This document shows positions 13,173-15,493 of a stretch of 15,493 bases of DNA, piece after piece. Each line of letters begins with the position of its first letter. The stretch's first letter is position 1. The notes beneath the pieces are model-generated. The model was not told where the DNA came from and ran no database searches. It saw nothing but the letters and a program-made list of their open reading frames with translations. This stretch comes from Nocardioidaceae bacterium (GTDB lineage: Bacteria > Actinomycetota > Actinomycetes > Propionibacteriales > Nocardioidaceae), in the NCBI GenBank assembly GCA_013811715.1, contig JACCUS010000088.1:1-15493 (forward strand). The letters run 5' to 3'. The position numbers were made by a program, and so were the translations under genes.

Positions 13173-14408
13173 ATGGTCGCCAACTCCGCGGTCATCACGA
13201 CCCGCACTTCCCGGCGCATCCACGCCACCGACAGCCGGACGGCGTGGATGCGGATGGACTGGCTGGTCGTCACGTCCGGCCTGGCCCTGCTGGTCATCGG
13301 TAGCCTGCTGGTGTGGTCTGCCACGGCCAACAACGAGTCGTTGACGGGCGGTGACAGCAACCTCCTCGTGACCAAGCACGTCACCAACATCGCTGTCGGG
13401 CTGGTGTTGGCCGGGCTCATCGCGGCAACCGACCACCGCTGGGTGCGGATCTGGGCACCGGTCGTCTACCTGGCCGGCGTCGTCGGTCTCGCCCTGGTGC
13501 TGTCACCCATGGGCACGGTCATCAACGGGTCCAGGTCGTGGATCATGCTCGGAAGCACCTCCATCCAGCCGGCTGAGTTCGCCAAGCTCGGAGTGGTCGC
13601 GGGCATGGCGCTGCTGCTGGCCGAGAAGACCGAGAGCGGCCCCGACCGCGCGACGCTGCGGGACTGGGACGTCGTGAGCGCGCTGGCGATCGCCGCGATC
13701 CCGGCCGGGCTGATCCTCGCGCAGCCCGACCTGGGCACGATGCTCGTGCTGGGCGCGACGGTGTTCGGCTTGCTGGGGGTGGCGGCCGCGCCCAGGCGGT
13801 GGCTGTTCGGGCTGGTGGCGTTGGCGGTGGGTGGCGCCGTGGCCGCGGTCAGATTTGGGGTGCTCGAGGGCTACCAGCTGCTGCGCTTCCAGGCGTTCAT
13901 CGATCCCACCCTCGACCCGCGTGGCGCCGGCTACAACACGACGCAGGCCCGGATCGCCGTCGGGAACGGCGGCCTGTTCGGGCAGGGGCTGTTCGAGGGC
14001 TCGCAGACCCAGTCGGGCTTCGTGCCCGAGCAGCACACGGACTTCGTGTTCACCGTCGCGGGGGAGGAGCTGGGCCTGGTGGGGGCGGGGGCGGTGATCG
14101 GCCTCTTCTTGGTCCTGTTGTGGAGGGCGGTGCGGATCGCCCGCCGGTCCGACGACATGTTCGGGCGCCTCGCCGGCGCCGGAGTCGTGTGCTGGTTCGG
14201 GTTCCAGTCGTTTCAGAACATCGGGATGTGCCTGGGCATCATGCCGGTCACCGGGGTTCCGCTGCCTCTGGTCTCCTACGGCGGCACCTCGATGTTCGCG
14301 TCGCTGATGGCGGTCGGGCTGTTGCTGAACATCCACCTGCGCAGCGAGCGGTCCCTCGGCCTGGGTGTCGTGCTCCGCGGCCGCTCGACCCGCTCTCGCC
14401 GATTCTGA
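13173..14408 (+). CDS. rodA: Peptidoglycan glycosyltransferase RodA (SEDS family)
   Basis: RodA polymerises lipid II into glycan strands and forms a complex with PBP2. The 411-residue polytopic protein shows SEDS hallmarks in order: NGSRSWIMLG and QPAEFAKL (extracytoplasmic loop and helix), QPDLGTMLVLG, and FVPEQHTDFVFTVAGEELG. D290 of the last motif is equivalent to the catalytic aspartate of the family. The final signature is GIMPVTGVPLPLVSYGGTSMF. FtsW is closely related, but the place directly after mrdA in the mre operon favours RodA. The ATG follows the mrdA stop with no gap, and GAGG lies nine bases upstream within mrdA. It has a cytoplasmic N-terminal tail of about 25 residues and a basic C-terminus. 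Confidence 0.96.
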   Translation: MVANSAVITTRTSRRIHATDSRTAWMRMDWLVVTSGLALLVIGSLLVWSATANNESLTGGDSNLLVTKHVTNIAVGLVLAGLIAATDHRWVRIWAPVVYLAGVVGLALVLSPMGTVINGSRSWIMLGSTSIQPAEFAKLGVVAGMALLLAEKTESGPDRATLRDWDVVSALAIAAIPAGLILAQPDLGTMLVLGATVFGLLGVAAAPRRWLFGLVALAVGGAVAAVRFGVLEGYQLLRFQAFIDPTLDPRGAGYNTTQARIAVGNGGLFGQGLFEGSQTQSGFVPEQHTDFVFTVAGEELGLVGAGAVIGLFLVLLWRAVRIARRSDDMFGRLAGAGVVCWFGFQSFQNIGMCLGIMPVTGVPLPLVSYGGTSMFASLMAVGLLLNIHLRSERSLGLGVVLRGRSTRSRRF

Positions 14409-14516
14409 GTTGGCTCAGTCCCACCGCCCGATGGGCATGTTGTCGTTCTGACAAGTCGGTGGAACCGTTCCCGTCGATGCTGCGTCTCATCGGGACAGCC
14501 GAGTTCGGGAGGCGTC
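14409..14516 (+). other. Intergenic region between rodA and the beta-propeller gene
   Basis: This 108-base gap has only weak hairpins: TTGTC/GACAA (14440-14444 / 14450-14454, 5-base loop) and CGATG/CATCG (14475-14479 / 14488-14492). Either might contribute to termination of the rod operon, but neither is convincing. GGGAGG at 14507-14512, four bases before ATG 14517, is a clear ribosome binding site for the next gene. No good promoter was recognised. Confidence 0.4.
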
Positions 14517-15493
14517 ATGCAAACAGGATCAGCGCGTAGTAGGGCGGCGGGAGTCGGTTTACTGTGCAGCGCCGTGGCAGCGGTCTCGCTGCTTGCGCTA
14601 CACCCGGCCACGAGCCCTCCAGCCGCCGCCGCCGGTGAGCTGACTCCGTTCGAGGACTGCGGCAAGCTTCGCCAGTGGTACGTCGATGCCGCCCTGCCCC
14701 GGGTCACCCCCTGGGGGATGGACACCCCTCAGTACTACGGCGGGCAGGTCATGGCGATGGAAGATGCACGGGCCCCGGTGCCTGCTTCGGCGGGAGGTCC
14801 GGAGGGAGCCGTCCAAAACGGCGCGACCGGCACGAACGTGCAGGAGCAGGGCGTCGACGAGCCAGACCTCGCCAAGACGAACGGCCTGATCGCCGTGGTG
14901 CTGCGCAACGACGAGCTGGTGGTGTACGACGTCACAGGCGACGAGCCCGTAGAGGTCGGGCGGTTGGATCTCACCATGCGACAACGGGCGACTGAACTCC
15001 TGCTCGTGGGCGACAGGGCACTCCTTCTCAACCCGGGCTTCGGTCACTCTCCGGAGCCGGTCATCCTCTCCGACGTACGCGCACCTGCCCGCATCGGTCA
15101 GTGGAGCACCCCCCGCACGACGATGACCACAGTCGACGTGGCGGACCCGGCTCGGCCCTTCGTCGTCGACACCCGAAGCGTCGAGGGGTCGATGATCTCC
15201 GCTCGGGAACACGACGGGAGCGTCCGGGTGGTCGTCTCGTCCACGCCGGCGTTCGACTTCGTTCACCCGACCCGGACGCGCAGCCCCGTCGAGGCGCGAG
15301 CAGAGAACCGTCGCATGGTCCGCGAGTCCACCGCGCAGGACTGGCTTCCCGCAACCGGCCGGGGCTCGGGAAGGATCGATGAGCCGCTGTTGGAGTGCAC
15401 CCTAGTCCAGCACCCGGCCGCCGCCTCCGCGACCAGCACGATCACGGTCCTCAGGATCGACCCGTCGCAGCCGGCGGACGTTGACGTCACCGC
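14517..15493 (+). CDS. Secreted beta-propeller domain protein, N-terminal part (3' truncated by window)
   Basis: The frame from ATG 14517 stays open to the right edge, giving 325 residues so far. It starts with a basic stretch (SARSRAAG) and a hydrophobic core (residues 12-28). An alanine-rich region with AXA-type sites near residues 36-39 follows, a likely Sec signal peptide; C17 lacks a proper lipobox. TNVQEQGVDEPDLAKTNG (residues 106-123) is the hallmark of the family described as secreted proteins with a C-terminal beta-propeller distantly related to WD-40 repeats. Blade-like repeats such as LIAVVLRNDELVVYDVTG and TTVDVADPARPFVVDTRSVEG follow. The function is unknown; the fold suggests binding outside the membrane. 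A good GGGAGG site precedes the start. Whether it is co-transcribed with rodA is not clear. Confidence 0.88.
   Translation, partial: MQTGSARSRAAGVGLLCSAVAAVSLLALHPATSPPAAAAGELTPFEDCGKLRQWYVDAALPRVTPWGMDTPQYYGGQVMAMEDARAPVPASAGGPEGAVQNGATGTNVQEQGVDEPDLAKTNGLIAVVLRNDELVVYDVTGDEPVEVGRLDLTMRQRATELLLVGDRALLLNPGFGHSPEPVILSDVRAPARIGQWSTPRTTMTTVDVADPARPFVVDTRSVEGSMISAREHDGSVRVVVSSTPAFDFVHPTRTRSPVEARAENRRMVRESTAQDWLPATGRGSGRIDEPLLECTLVQHPAAASATSTITVLRIDPSQPADVDVT

Noticed and set aside
1..15493. CRISPR arrays, tRNA/rRNA genes, transposases, integrases or a toxin-antitoxin pair
   Set aside because: No regularly spaced direct repeats, no tRNA cloverleaf or rRNA sequence, and no recombinase or toxin motifs were recognised on either strand by eye. 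A covariance or HMM search was not possible.

Overview
The window is about 15.5 kb of high-GC bacterial DNA with tightly packed, partly overlapping genes, many GTG/TTG starts and several promoters that look leaderless. The order folC - DUF4233 - ndk ... mreB - mreC - mreD - mrdA - rodA is typical of Actinobacteria. The Eis-like acetyltransferase and the CGNR-type zinc-finger regulator point the same way. I infer a member of Propionibacteriales/Nocardioidaceae (Nocardioides or a relative); the sequence alone does not prove the genus.

Layout. (1) 1-1532, + strand: the C-terminal part of folC (folate polyglutamylation), a small DUF4233 membrane protein overlapping it, and ndk (nucleoside diphosphate kinase). 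(2) 1546-3929, - strand: a gluconate uptake and phosphorylation pair (GntP-type permease, then overlapping gluconokinase gntK), followed by an NTF2/SnoaL-like protein with its own probable leaderless promoter. (3) 4066-4830, +: a class I SAM-dependent methyltransferase whose start codon lies inside a perfect 12-bp palindrome. (4) 4831-5104: a gene-free stretch between convergent genes with two modules of nested, competing inverted repeats. (5) 5105-6334, -: a major facilitator superfamily exporter, divergent from (6) 6415-6984, +: a CGNR/ABATE-type zinc-finger regulator; the shared intergenic region has dyad sequences. (7) 6985-7192: an intergenic region with a perfect 17-bp inverted repeat around an 8-bp spacer, each arm also being a 5-2-5 dyad. 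(8) 7193-8491, +: an Eis-family GNAT acetyltransferase. (9) 8643-14408, +: the complete rod-shape operon mreB-mreC-mreD-mrdA-rodA, with overlaps or gaps of 0-7 nt. (10) 14517-end, +: the N-terminal part of a secreted beta-propeller protein, cut off by the right edge.

How the genes fit together. MreB, MreC, MreD, the transpeptidase PBP2 and the glycosyltransferase RodA form the elongation machine for lateral peptidoglycan synthesis. The block from 1546 to 8491 is a string of separately transcribed accessory functions (gluconate use, a methyltransferase, an exporter with its likely regulator, an acetyltransferase) lying between ndk and mreB. In many actinobacteria, as I recall, those two loci sit close together, so this block looks like an insertion into conserved synteny. 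I found no transposase, integrase, CRISPR array, tRNA or rRNA.

No single new enzyme system stands out. The most interesting unexplained signals are non-coding: the 7066-7107 palindrome, the 4884-5018 repeat modules, and the dyads between the MFS gene and the CGNR regulator.
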